Part shown: piece after piece, positions 7,833 through 15,600 of the stretch
Layout: every line of letters begins with the position of its first letter
How positions within the stretch are numbered: position 1 is the first letter of the stretch
Origin: CAYOKT01 sp964404605
GTDB lineage: Bacteria > Electryoneota > Electryoneia > Electryoneales > Electryoneaceae
NCBI GenBank assembly: GCA_964404605.1
Contig: CAYOKT010000001.1
Coordinates: 42,859 to 106,858 of the forward strand
Length of the DNA stretch: 64,000 bases
Direction: 5' to 3'
Made by a program: the position numbers and the translations under genes
Notes under the pieces: generated by a model
Told to the model about the DNA's origin: nothing
What the model saw: the letters and a program-made list of their open reading frames with translations, nothing else
The model's database searches: none

Positions 7833-8195
7833 ATGGTTCGGCCGATCTATCTGCAGGACAACTTCGGAAAAACCCTCGCCGCCCAGGAGATCGTGGACCA
7901 GATGACCGAGGGTGCCGAGAAGATCCGCAATGCCCACCGGGAGATCGCCCAGCAGCGGCTCGAACGGGAGGAGCGTGAAAGCACGGCGACCCTCGAGGAG
8001 CGGCCGGGAATGAAGGCGCTGAAGCCGGAATCGAAACACCGCCATGTCGCCTTGCGGAAAGGCCGGCCGGAGAGGAAACGGGGCGGGGAGCAACGCGGCA
8101 GGAAAAAGGAAGAGGGTGAGCCCGGGCAGGACCTGCGCCGCCGCCGCGAGGAGGATGACCACGGCAAGGGTGACAAACTCGATATAACCGGCTGA
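7833..8195 (+). CDS. Small highly charged protein downstream of fliA
   Basis: A 120-residue product, extremely rich in Arg, Lys and Glu, with no membrane segment or signal peptide. The N-terminus (MVRPIYLQDNFGKTLAAQ) is the least biased part and resembles short hypothetical proteins that follow flagellar sigma genes in other phyla ('RPIDLQ' type). The remainder is a predicted helix and then a disordered basic tail. ATG 7833 is chosen because AAAGGG (7822-7827) is well spaced, rather than the in-frame GTG 7827. It lies 76 bases after fliA and 23 bases before the next gene. Function is unknown; a small cytoplasmic regulator or chaperone is possible. Confidence 0.65.
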   Translation: MVRPIYLQDNFGKTLAAQEIVDQMTEGAEKIRNAHREIAQQRLEREERESTATLEERPGMKALKPESKHRHVALRKGRPERKRGGEQRGRKKEEGEPGQDLRRRREEDDHGKGDKLDITG

Positions 8196-8218
8196 GCATC
8201 GCGGCACCGGGAGAGGGG

Positions 8219-10021
8219 ATGAACTCACGCGTTCACAGGGGAAGCGGGGGGTGGGACTTCCGAGGATTCGGGAGGAGACTGTTCCCTGCCCTCGCGGCGG
8301 TGCTTCTTGCCGCGTTGCCGTTTTCGACCCGGGCCTCTGTGCTGTTGAACGCCCGCTCGGTGCCGCAGCCGGATGGCGGCACGCTGCTGGTTCTGCGCTT
8401 CAGCGAGCCGGTACAGTTCCCCACGGGTCCGCTTGAGGGCAGGATTCTCACCCTGCCGGCCGCCGGGCTCCTCCCCGGCGAAGGCCGCGTGCAGACAGGC
8501 GGACTGGTTCGCGGTGTGACAGTCACCGCCGGAGCGCTCAAGGTCGTGACGAGCCGCTATGTCAAGGGCACGCTGATTCCTTCCGGCGCCGGGGTGTACG
8601 TCCTCGCGCTCCAGCCTGCGAAGGAGCCCCCCGCCCCGGTAAAACGGCCTTCACCCGCCCGGACCGCCCCGGAGACCGTAACGACGCCGGCTGCCGTTCC
8701 GGCGGTTTCCCCTCAGCGGGAGCAAGAGCTGCAACCTCGGGAAATATCACGGGAAACAAAGAAACCCTCACAAAAAACTGAAAGTAAACGGGCACCGGAA
8801 CGTTCGTTGAAACCCGCCACGGGGCGGCCGCCGGGTGGGGGGGCTGTTTCAGGCGCCGCCGCGGAAAAAGAACCCCCCCAGGAGTTCATTGTACTCCCGG
8901 CGCGGATTCAACGGGCATTGCGACTGCACCGGGAGGGACGGGACAACGAGGCGGTCAAGCTGCTCCAGCCCATTTCACGCAGCGATTCGGATTATGGGTG
9001 GAGCAGGATTCTTCTCGGCAACATCTACGAGGAGAAGAAGCCCCGCCGCGCCCTGGATCAATACCGCGAGGCGATGACCGACCCGCAGACCGCGGAGCTC
9101 GCCGCGGTCAAACTGGCTCTGACCTTTCAGCGGCTGGGGAACCGGGACGGCGCGAGCGCCATGTGGGAGCGTGTGTTGACGATCGCGGGCGGGGTCCTGG
9201 TGAATCCTCCCGCGGTGCCGGAATCGGAGACGCGGGTCGCGCAGGTGAAAGAGGAGCCGGCGGGCGCGGAGGAAAAGAAGCCGGTCGGCCTCTTCCCGAT
9301 CTTCCTCGGGTTGGCGGTCGCACTGCTCGGGGTCGTCATCTTCCTCTGGAAAAGGATTTCCGCGGCGCGCTTCAGGAAGATGCTGGAGGATGTCGGCGGT
9401 CCGGTGGAAGAAGAAGAGGAGGAGCCTGCCACCGCCGAGGGCGAGGAACCTGAGGAGGGCGGTCGCCGTGTCGCCGATCTCTATGCCATGCAGCAGGAGG
9501 TCCCGCCCTATGCCGCCGAGGTGGTAGAACCTCAACCGGCGGCGGAGCCGGTTGCAGCGCNNNNNNNNNNNNNNNNNNNNNNNNNNNNNNNNNNNNNNNN
9601 NNNNNNNNNNNNNNNNNNNNNNNNNNNNNNNNNNNNNNNNNNNNNNNNNNNNNNNNNNNNTGAACCGCCGCCGGAGCCGGTTGCAGCGCCTGAACCGCCG
9701 CCGGAGCCGGTGCCCGAACCCGTCGCCGATGTCACCGCGGCGGCCATGAGCGAAGAGCCCGCGCCTGCCGCGGCGCCGGTGCCGGAACCGGAGGCCGAGG
9801 GGGAGGAGGCGGAGAAGGCCGCTCGAGACGCCGGCGGACCCATCGACGCGGACTGGGGGGATGAGGAGGAGACCCCCCAGGCGGACACCATCTCGGAACC
9901 GAAGATGAAGAAGATCGAGATGATGCACAAACAGGGGTCGAGCGTTCGCGAGATCGCCGAGACCCTTGGCATGGGGCAGGACGAGGTGAAGATGGTCCTG
10001 CGTCTCGTGGACACCGTCTGA
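8219..10021 (+). CDS. Large single-pass membrane protein with acidic Pro-repeat region, HubP/FimV-like in architecture
   Basis: I do not recognise a family. Order of parts: N-terminal signal sequence (about 18-41), an exported beta-rich region (about 42-125, faintly AMIN-like), a Pro/Lys/Glu linker, TPR-like helices (about 220-320), one membrane helix (about 355-377), then a long very acidic cytoplasmic region with PEPPPEPVAA repeats, and a C-terminal helix-turn-helix-like end (IEMMHKQGSSVREIAETLG, about 560-580). The exported domain, single helix and acidic repetitive cytoplasmic tail parallel polar landmark proteins HubP/FimV, and the gene sits in the flhF-flhG neighbourhood. A 100-N gap lies inside the repeat. 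Both sides stay in one frame only if the true gap length is 1 modulo 3. The true length is therefore unknown. Confidence 0.75.
   Translation: MNSRVHRGSGGWDFRGFGRRLFPALAAVLLAALPFSTRASVLLNARSVPQPDGGTLLVLRFSEPVQFPTGPLEGRILTLPAAGLLPGEGRVQTGGLVRGVTVTAGALKVVTSRYVKGTLIPSGAGVYVLALQPAKEPPAPVKRPSPARTAPETVTTPAAVPAVSPQREQELQPREISRETKKPSQKTESKRAPERSLKPATGRPPGGGAVSGAAAEKEPPQEFIVLPARIQRALRLHREGRDNEAVKLLQPISRSDSDYGWSRILLGNIYEEKKPRRALDQYREAMTDPQTAELAAVKLALTFQRLGNRDGASAMWERVLTIAGGVLVNPPAVPESETRVAQVKEEPAGAEEKKPVGLFPIFLGLAVALLGVVIFLWKRISAARFRKMLEDVGGPVEEEEEEPATAEGEEPEEGGRRVADLYAMQQEVPPYAAEVVEPQPAAEPVAAXXXXXXXXXXXXXXXXXXXXXXXXXXXXXXXXXXEPPPEPVAAPEPPPEPVPEPVADVTAAAMSEEPAPAAAPVPEPEAEGEEAEKAARDAGGPIDADWGDEEETPQADTISEPKMKKIEMMHKQGSSVREIAETLGMGQDEVKMVLRLVDTV
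9540..9711. repeat. 27-base tandem repeat containing an assembly gap (9561-9660)
   Basis: Units of CCGCCGGAGCCGGTTGCAGC followed by GCCTGAA encode PPEPVAAPE. One partial unit precedes the 100 Ns and two to three follow. The gap almost certainly marks a tandem array the assembler could not resolve, so copy number is unknown and may vary between cells. Confidence 0.9.
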
Positions 10022-10208
10022 AAGCCACGCAATCCGCCACACTTCGCACCCGGAACAGCCCTCGGACCCACGGATTTTCCCGCCCGGGCGACGGCAGCGG
10101 CAACTCTTGCCTCGAACCCCGGAGAAGCCTTCCGCAGACAGCTTCCCAACCCGTGTTTTTTCCCACCTAATTCAAGGTAAACCAAACAGGTAAGCACGAG
10201 TTTCTCTT

Positions 10209-10224
10209 CGGCACGCCCTTTGCT
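10209..10224 (+). promoter_or_regulatory. Sigma-54 (RpoN) promoter of the flgF operon
   Basis: CGGCACG-CCCT-TTGCT matches TGGCACG-N4-TTGCW, with GG at 10210-10211 and GC at 10222-10223 exactly 10 bases apart. The start is predicted near 10235, giving a 5' leader of about 50 bases before flgF. The rest of the 264-base gap after the preceding gene shows no other clear signal and no obvious terminator. Nearly gap-free genes follow as far as 32243, so this promoter may drive the rod/ring genes and the glycosyltransferase cassette together. Confidence 0.88.
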
Positions 10225-10285
10225 TTCATCCTTCCTGCGGAGACAGCTCCATCTCTCCCGGTACAGGCAAACAGGGGCGTAGCCG

Positions 10286-11026
10286 ATGATCAAGGGCATT
10301 TACCATTCGGCGGCGGGCATGCTGCCCCGCTATTTCAAGCTGGTCAACATCTCGAACAACCTCGCCAACGCGAACACCACGGCGTTCAAGGCGGACAGAC
10401 GCTATTTCAGCACCCTGCTGAACAATGAACTGGTCCAGCCCGCGGCCGGGGGCAAACCCTCCAGGCTGGCGGACCTCGAAAAGGGTCTCTTCACCGACTT
10501 CACCCAGGGCGCGCTCGAACGGCAGACCACACCGACCTACTTCGGTCTTAACGGCCCCGGGTTTTTCGTGCTCGAGGATCCCGACAGCGGCGAGAAGTAC
10601 TACACCCGGAACGGCCGCTTCCGTCTGAACGCGAGCAACGAGCTTGTGGATCACCAGGGCTACAGGGTGCTCGATGATACGGGCGCGCCGATCGTCGTTC
10701 GCAGGCATCCCTTCGTCGTCGAGGAGGGCGGGGACATCTTCATCGGCGGCCAGTCGTCCGGCGCGATGGGGGTGGTCACTTTCGATGATCCCCACGTCCT
10801 TGTGAAGGCGGGCGACGGCCTGTACCGCAATCTCGCGGGCGCCAGGACCAAGGCGCCCGAGGACACCAAGGTAATGCAGAGTTTCCTCGAGGCGTCGAAT
10901 GTCAATGTCGTCGAGGAGATGGTCGAGATGATCAGCCTGAACCGTAACTACGAATCCTCGCAGCGGGCGCTGGTCGCTCAGGACGAGAGCCTGAAACAGG
11001 CCGTCAACCAGATCAGCAAGTTCTAA
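10286..11026 (+). CDS. flgF: Flagellar proximal/distal rod protein FlgF
   Basis: FlgF is an axial protein of the basal-body rod. The 246-residue product has the N-terminal rod-family signature (SAAGMLPRYFKLVNISNNLANANTTAFK, shown in part), a central beta domain, and the C-terminal axial helix ending SNVNVVEEMVEMISLNRNYESSQRAL. It is named FlgF rather than FlgG because it is shorter at key sites and precedes a canonical FlgG. The start is ATG 10286. It is the first gene after a sigma-54 promoter, and is separated from flgG by a 53-base spacer carrying a hairpin. Confidence 0.9.
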   Translation: MIKGIYHSAAGMLPRYFKLVNISNNLANANTTAFKADRRYFSTLLNNELVQPAAGGKPSRLADLEKGLFTDFTQGALERQTTPTYFGLNGPGFFVLEDPDSGEKYYTRNGRFRLNASNELVDHQGYRVLDDTGAPIVVRRHPFVVEEGGDIFIGGQSSGAMGVVTFDDPHVLVKAGDGLYRNLAGARTKAPEDTKVMQSFLEASNVNVVEEMVEMISLNRNYESSQRALVAQDESLKQAVNQISKF

Positions 11027-11037
11027 TCCGTCGGGTA

Positions 11038-11056
11038 CCCCGGCTGGATGCCGGGG
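11038..11056 (+). other. Hairpin in the flgF-flgG spacer
   Basis: CCCCGGC (11038-11044) pairs with GCCGGGG (11050-11056) across TGGAT. No T-run follows, so it is unlikely to terminate transcription; it could be an mRNA-stability or processing element that sets the FlgF:FlgG ratio. Confidence 0.4.
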
Positions 11057-11079
11057 AACCCCACCAGGAGGATACGCTC

Positions 11080-11868
11080 ATGATGCGAGCCCTGCGCACC
11101 GCGGCCAGCGGGATGTACGCGCAACAGATGTTCATCGACACCATCGCGAACAACCTCGCGAATGTCAACACCACCGCCTACAAGAAGTCGCAGGTCGAGT
11201 TCCAGGACCTGATCTACCAGACGGTGCAGGCGACCTCCTCCGTGCGCAACCTGGGCACGGTGGTTCCCGCCGAGCTCCAGATCGGCCATGGTGTCAAGGC
11301 GGTCGCCATCGAGAAGCAGTTCCAGCAGGGCAGCCCGGTGCCGACGAGCAACCCCTTCGACCTTTCGATCGAGGGTGAGGGCTTCTTCCGGGTTCGCCGG
11401 CCGGACGGCAGCATCGCTTACACGCGGGACGGGAACTTCAAGCGCAGCCCGGACGGGCGCATCGTCAACGCCGACGGCTACAGCCTCGACCCGGACGTGG
11501 TGATCCCCGAGGATACGCTGCAACTCGCCATCTCCCGTGACGGTATCGTCAGCGTACAGCTCTCCGGCTCGACGGAGATGCAGGAGATCGGCCAGATCGA
11601 GCTGGCCCGCTTCATCAATCCGAACGGGCTGCGCGCCATGGGGCAGAACCTGTTCCTCGAGACGGATGCCTCCGGGGTACCGATCCTCGGCCAGCCCGGC
11701 CAGGAGACCTTCGGCGAGGTCCACCAGGGATACCTCGAAGCCTCCAACGTGCAGGTGGTCGAGGAGATGGTAAACATGATCGTCGCCCAGCGCGCCTACG
11801 AGGTGAGTTCGAAGGCGATCCGTACCGCCGAGGACATGCTGTATCTCGCGAACAACCTGAAACGTTGA
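11080..11868 (+). CDS. flgG: Flagellar distal rod protein FlgG
   Basis: FlgG forms the distal rod that crosses the peptidoglycan and outer membrane. The 262-residue product matches the family length. It starts MMRALRTAASGMYAQQ, contains NLANVNTTAYKKSQVEFQDL and a GSPVPTSNPFDLSIEGEGFF block, and ends with the axial helix EASNVQVVEEMVNMIVAQRAYE. The start is ATG 11080, preceded by AGGAGG. It is followed after 2 bases by flgA. The distal rod plus the flgH and flgI ring genes imply an outer membrane and peptidoglycan. Confidence 0.97.
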   Translation: MMRALRTAASGMYAQQMFIDTIANNLANVNTTAYKKSQVEFQDLIYQTVQATSSVRNLGTVVPAELQIGHGVKAVAIEKQFQQGSPVPTSNPFDLSIEGEGFFRVRRPDGSIAYTRDGNFKRSPDGRIVNADGYSLDPDVVIPEDTLQLAISRDGIVSVQLSGSTEMQEIGQIELARFINPNGLRAMGQNLFLETDASGVPILGQPGQETFGEVHQGYLEASNVQVVEEMVNMIVAQRAYEVSSKAIRTAEDMLYLANNLKR

Positions 11869-11870
11869 CG

Positions 11871-12602
11871 ATGAAACCTGTCTCGAATGCCATCCGGCGT
11901 TTCCTGCTGTTGCCGGCACTCCTGCTGGCGGTCACCCTTGCGGGGTCCGCGGCGGAGCTGCCCGCGTCCGTCAGGACGGCGTTGGACAGCTATTTCGAGG
12001 CGGAGTGGGGCGAGGGCCGTGTCCACTGGCAGCCCTCGCCGTCGATGCGGCGCCTCACCCTGCCGGAGGGCGCCGAAATCGCCGTCGCCGGGCCCGGAAA
12101 GCCCCGCGGAACCGTACTCGTTCAGCTCCTGCTCAGCCGGAACGGCAGGCTGCTGAAGAAGCTGCCCCTGAGCCTGCGGGTCCAGGCGTTCGCGTGGGTC
12201 CCGGTGGCGAAGGAGACCCTGCCGCGCCACACCGTGATCGACGAGTCGCACCTCCTCTGGAAGCTGGAGGAGGTGACCGCCGTCCGGGGGGAGTGGCCGC
12301 GGGCGGAGGACGACCTGGCCGGAGAACTTTGGCGCACGCGCCGCAGGATCCTCGCCGGGTCCGTGCTGTGCTATGAAGATATCGAGCACCGTCCGGAGGT
12401 GTTGATGGGTGAGCGGGTTCAGCTCGTGGCGGTACGGCGGGGCGTGCGGATCACCGCGCCCGGCCTCGCGCTGCAGGACGGCAGGGAAGGGGACAGGATC
12501 AGGGTGGAGTCGCTGGTGAATGGAACGTACCTGACGGGGAAGGTGCGGGGTGTCGCCACGGTGGACGTGGAGGGAGTCGCCGGGCGAAGGAGGGGGTCGT
12601 AG
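11871..12602 (+). CDS. flgA: P-ring assembly chaperone FlgA
   Basis: FlgA is a periplasmic chaperone needed to build the P-ring from FlgI. The 243-residue product begins with a signal peptide (about 1-28, LLLPALLLAVTLAGSAA) and ends with an SAF-type beta domain (about 110-235) typical of FlgA, including the segment around ETLPRHTVIDESHLLW. The N-terminal part is poorly conserved, as is usual for the family. The start ATG 11871 lies 2 bases after the flgG stop. Placement between flgG and flgH-flgI fits the role. Confidence 0.88.
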   Translation: MKPVSNAIRRFLLLPALLLAVTLAGSAAELPASVRTALDSYFEAEWGEGRVHWQPSPSMRRLTLPEGAEIAVAGPGKPRGTVLVQLLLSRNGRLLKKLPLSLRVQAFAWVPVAKETLPRHTVIDESHLLWKLEEVTAVRGEWPRAEDDLAGELWRTRRRILAGSVLCYEDIEHRPEVLMGERVQLVAVRRGVRITAPGLALQDGREGDRIRVESLVNGTYLTGKVRGVATVDVEGVAGRRRGS

Positions 12603-12603
12603 C

Positions 12604-13200
12604 ATGAAGCGATCGCATCCGGTGGTTTCGGGGATGGTTGCCCTGCTGGTGTTTCTCCTGGCGACCGGCGCCGTCGCGCAGACCATGGGCAACATCGTCG
12701 CCCGCTCCCTGTTCTCTGATAAAAAGGGGTTCGTCGAGGGCGACATCATCACCGTCCTCATCGTGGAGTTCACCGAGGGCACCAACGAGACCAACACGCA
12801 GACCAATTCCGACAACCGCCTGCAGGCGGACGCCAACACCTCCGGCAAATTGACGGACATCCTGCCCTCGTTAGGGATCAACTCCACCATGCAGAACCGT
12901 CACAACGCCCAGGGCGCGACGCAGAGCAGGGGAACGCTCTCCGGCAAGATGACGGTCGTGGTGACGGAGGTGGCGGATAACGGGCTGCTCTCGGTGGAAG
13001 GAACGCGCGTCGTGAACATCAACGGCGAGCGGCAGACGACCATTCTCACGGGTGTCGTCCGGCCGGAGGATGTCAGCGCGGGCAACACCGTCTACAGCTA
13101 TAACATCGCCAACGCCCAGATTTCCTACAAGGGGAAGGGCCTGGCGACTCAGGCCGGGAAGCCGGGCATTCTGGCGAGGATCTGGAATTGGATCTTCTGA
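12604..13200 (+). CDS. flgH: Flagellar L-ring protein FlgH
   Basis: FlgH forms the outer-membrane L-ring around the rod. The 198-residue product has an N-terminal signal sequence (about residues 8-25, ending TGAVAQ), the family start SLFSDKKGFVEGDIITVLIVE, and the C-terminal block with VRPEDVSAGNTVYSYNIANAQISYKG. Most FlgH proteins are lipoproteins with a lipobox Cys; no Cys is present in the signal region here, so signal peptidase I processing is predicted. The start is ATG 12604, just after the flgA stop; a longer frame into flgA adds non-family sequence. Its TGA overlaps the flgI ATG (TGATGG). Confidence 0.93.
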   Translation: MKRSHPVVSGMVALLVFLLATGAVAQTMGNIVARSLFSDKKGFVEGDIITVLIVEFTEGTNETNTQTNSDNRLQADANTSGKLTDILPSLGINSTMQNRHNAQGATQSRGTLSGKMTVVVTEVADNGLLSVEGTRVVNINGERQTTILTGVVRPEDVSAGNTVYSYNIANAQISYKGKGLATQAGKPGILARIWNWIF

Positions 13201-14300
13201 TGGGAAAAAGGCTATTCCTGCTGCTGCTGCTCGCGGCGCTTCTTCCGCCCCTCGAGCTGGCGGCGCAGTCGCGGATCAAGGACATCGCCGATGTCGAAGG
13301 CGTCAGCCCCACGCCGGTGATCGGGTACGGCATCGTCGTCGGGCTCGACGGCACCGGCGACAGCCCCCGCTCGCTCTTCACCAACCAGACCCTGCGGAAC
13401 ATGCTGGAGCGCTTCGGGATTTCGATGGCCAACGACCGGGTGCGCGTCCGCAACGTGGCCGGAGTGATGGTCACCGCTGAGCTGTCCCCCTTCGCCAAAC
13501 AGGGGCAGAAGGTGGATGTCACCATCTCTTCCATCGGCGATTCGCGCAGCCTGCAAGGGGGAACCCTGCTGCTGACCCCTCTCGCCGGACCGGACGGGGA
13601 GGTGTACGGCCTCGCCCAGGGGCCGCTCTCCATCGGCGGTTTCGCCATCGAATCGGGCGGGGTGAGCATTCGCCAGAACGCCGCGTCGGTCGGCAGGATT
13701 CCCGGCGGGATGATCGTCGAACGCGAACCCGGGGCGAGTCTCACCGACCTCGAGGAGGTGAACTACTCTCTCCGCGAACCGGATTACACGACGGCCCGGC
13801 GCATCGCGGAAGCGATCAACCAGTCGCTGAACCTTGAGATCGCCGAAGCGGTCGATCCGGTCAGCGTCCGGGTGACCGTGCCGCCCGGGTACAAGGGCGG
13901 GGCGGTGGGACTGATCACCGACACGGAAAACATCCTCATCAATCCGGACGTGCGGGCGAAGGTCGTGGTCAACGAGCGCACCGGGACCGTGGTCATCGGG
14001 GAGAAGGTGCAGCTTTCCAGCGTGGCGATCAGTCATGGGGCCCTGTCGATCTCCATCGTGAGCACGCCGGTCATCAGTCAGCCCGGTGCATTTTCGCCGG
14101 GCCGGACGGTGTCCCAGCAGGCGAGCCAGATCCAGGTGCAGCAGCAGGGGACGGGTGTCGTCGTCGTCCAGCAGTCCGCCAGTGTCGGGGACGTGGCGGC
14201 GGCGCTGAACAGCCTCGGGGTCGCACCGCGCGACATCATCGCCATCTTCCAGGCGTTGAAACAGGCCGGCGCCCTCCGGGCGGAACTGGTGATCATCTGA
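13200..14300 (+). CDS. flgI: Flagellar P-ring protein FlgI
   Basis: FlgI polymerises in the periplasm into the P-ring around the rod. The 366-residue product has a signal peptide (about 1-21) and family hallmarks: SRIKDIADVEG, VIGYGIVVGLDGTGD, RNVAGVMVTAELSPFAKQGQ and the terminal DIIAIFQALKQAGALRAELVI. The start ATG 13200 shares a base with the flgH stop, indicating coupled translation; an in-frame ATG at 13188 is possible but adds only four residues. Its own TGA overlaps the flgJ ATG at 14300. Confidence 0.96.
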   Translation: MGKRLFLLLLLAALLPPLELAAQSRIKDIADVEGVSPTPVIGYGIVVGLDGTGDSPRSLFTNQTLRNMLERFGISMANDRVRVRNVAGVMVTAELSPFAKQGQKVDVTISSIGDSRSLQGGTLLLTPLAGPDGEVYGLAQGPLSIGGFAIESGGVSIRQNAASVGRIPGGMIVEREPGASLTDLEEVNYSLREPDYTTARRIAEAINQSLNLEIAEAVDPVSVRVTVPPGYKGGAVGLITDTENILINPDVRAKVVVNERTGTVVIGEKVQLSSVAISHGALSISIVSTPVISQPGAFSPGRTVSQQASQIQVQQQGTGVVVVQQSASVGDVAAALNSLGVAPRDIIAIFQALKQAGALRAELVII

Positions 14301-15076
14301 TGCCGTCGCCTCCCGTACAAGATATGCCCCGGGGGATGGGGCTCACCTGGAGCCGGCGTCCGCTGCCGAGAGATGTGGCGGATCCCAAGCTGTACCGCGC
14401 GGCGCAGGGCTTCGAGGCCTATTTCGCGCGATACCTGTTCAACGAGTTGAGCGCCTCCACGCCGATGTTCGATTCCAAGGCGCCGGGAGGGGAGATCTAC
14501 CAGGGGTTTTTCTCCGACGCCATCGGCGAGGAGATCGCCGCGGGTGGTTCCCTCGGCATCGCGGAGATGATCTACCGTCAAATGACCGAGAAACGGGGCG
14601 TGGAGGCCGGTGTTCCCGGCGGGGACGGCATCCGGATGGGAGCGGACACGAGGCTGAACGAATACCGGGCGGTCATCGACCGGGCCGCCTCCCGTCACAA
14701 CCTCGACCCGGATCTGCTCCGGGCCGTCATCAAGCGGGAGTCCGGCGGCGATCCGAACTCCGTGTCGCCCTCCGGCGCGAAGGGGTTGATGCGGCTGACC
14801 CCGTCCCGGGTACGGGCCTACAGTGTGGGCAACCCCTTCGACCCCGGGGAGAACGTGGATGCCGGGGCAGCGGTCCTGAGGGACCTGATGGACCGGTTCG
14901 AGAACCTCGATCTCGCCCTCGCGGCCTATCATGCCGGCCCCGAGGCGGTCAAACGCTATGACAACAGCGTGCCCCCGTTCCGTGAAACCCGCACCTACCT
15001 GAACGATGTCAAACGTTTTCTCGCGGAATATCGCGGAAAGGCTTCCGGAACCAAACCGCGCAGCCTCACCGAGTGA
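14300..15076 (+). CDS. flgJ: FlgJ-type rod-binding protein fused to a lytic transglycosylase (SLT) domain
   Basis: The N-terminal half (about 30-100) is the rod-capping/rod-binding domain of FlgJ (FEAYFARYLFNELS, GGEIYQGFFSDAIGEEIA). Instead of the glucosaminidase found in enterobacterial FlgJ, the C-terminal half (about 120-240) is an SLT-type lytic transglycosylase domain. Catalytic Glu is E147 in KRESGGDP. The usual GLMQLMP reads GLMRLTP (R165 in place of Gln) and the usual AAYNAG reads AAYHAG, so substrate handling may differ or activity may be weak. There is no signal peptide, which fits export through the flagellar apparatus. It probably opens the peptidoglycan for the growing rod. Confidence 0.9.
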   Translation: MPSPPVQDMPRGMGLTWSRRPLPRDVADPKLYRAAQGFEAYFARYLFNELSASTPMFDSKAPGGEIYQGFFSDAIGEEIAAGGSLGIAEMIYRQMTEKRGVEAGVPGGDGIRMGADTRLNEYRAVIDRAASRHNLDPDLLRAVIKRESGGDPNSVSPSGAKGLMRLTPSRVRAYSVGNPFDPGENVDAGAAVLRDLMDRFENLDLALAAYHAGPEAVKRYDNSVPPFRETRTYLNDVKRFLAEYRGKASGTKPRSLTE

Positions 15077-15089
15077 TCTGGAGGAGAGG

Positions 15090-15590
15090 ATGGACAACCT
15101 GATCGGAAAGCTGGTGGACGTGATCAAGAGGGAAGAGGGGCTCCTCGCGGACTTCCTCGGGTTGCTTGAGCAGCAGAAGAAAATCCTGGTGAAAAACGAC
15201 ACGGAAGAGTTCGAAAGAACCGTCGCACGCCAGGAGGAGCTGATCCGTCAGATCAAGGAGTTGGAGGAGGAGCGTGTCCGCCAGGTGCGCAGCCTCGCCC
15301 GCGATATGGACAGCGAGGAATCGGAGATCACCCTCACCCGGCTTGTCGAGATGAGCCTCGGCCAGCTCTCCGACGAACTGAAGGATGCAAAGCTTTCGAT
15401 GAACCACCTCGTGGGGCGGATCAAGCGGGTGAACCAGGTGAACCAGTACCTGATCAAGCGATCCATGCACACCGTGCAGCGGAACATCGACTGGTTGATC
15501 GACGGGGCGGAACTGGAGGTCACCTACGAGGCGAACGGGCGCATCCGTGGGCGCGAGGGGCGCGCCGTCCTGGTGAACAAGACCTACTGA
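15090..15590 (+). CDS. flgN: FlgN-like export chaperone for FlgK/FlgL
   Basis: FlgN chaperones the hook-filament junction proteins FlgK and FlgL, which are encoded directly downstream. The 166-residue product is long-helical throughout residues 1-135 (heptad-rich, strongly charged) with a hydrophilic C-terminal tail, matching the FlgN fold and length. Sequence identity in this family is low, so the name rests on helix pattern and position. The start is ATG 15090, with GGAGGAGAGG immediately upstream; a longer frame would run into flgJ. The gap to flgK is 10 bases. Confidence 0.85.
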   Translation: MDNLIGKLVDVIKREEGLLADFLGLLEQQKKILVKNDTEEFERTVARQEELIRQIKELEEERVRQVRSLARDMDSEESEITLTRLVEMSLGQLSDELKDAKLSMNHLVGRIKRVNQVNQYLIKRSMHTVQRNIDWLIDGAELEVTYEANGRIRGREGRAVLVNKTY

Positions 15591-15600
15591 CGGATCGGGC

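Noticed and set aside
9540..9711. CRISPR-like array of spaced repeats
   Set aside because: The 27-base units are directly adjacent, have no spacers, and continue the coding frame (PPEPVAAPE).
12550..12603. An 18-residue extension of FlgH into flgA
   Set aside because: It would precede the signal peptide with charged residues and has no ribosome-binding site; ATG 12604 fits the family.
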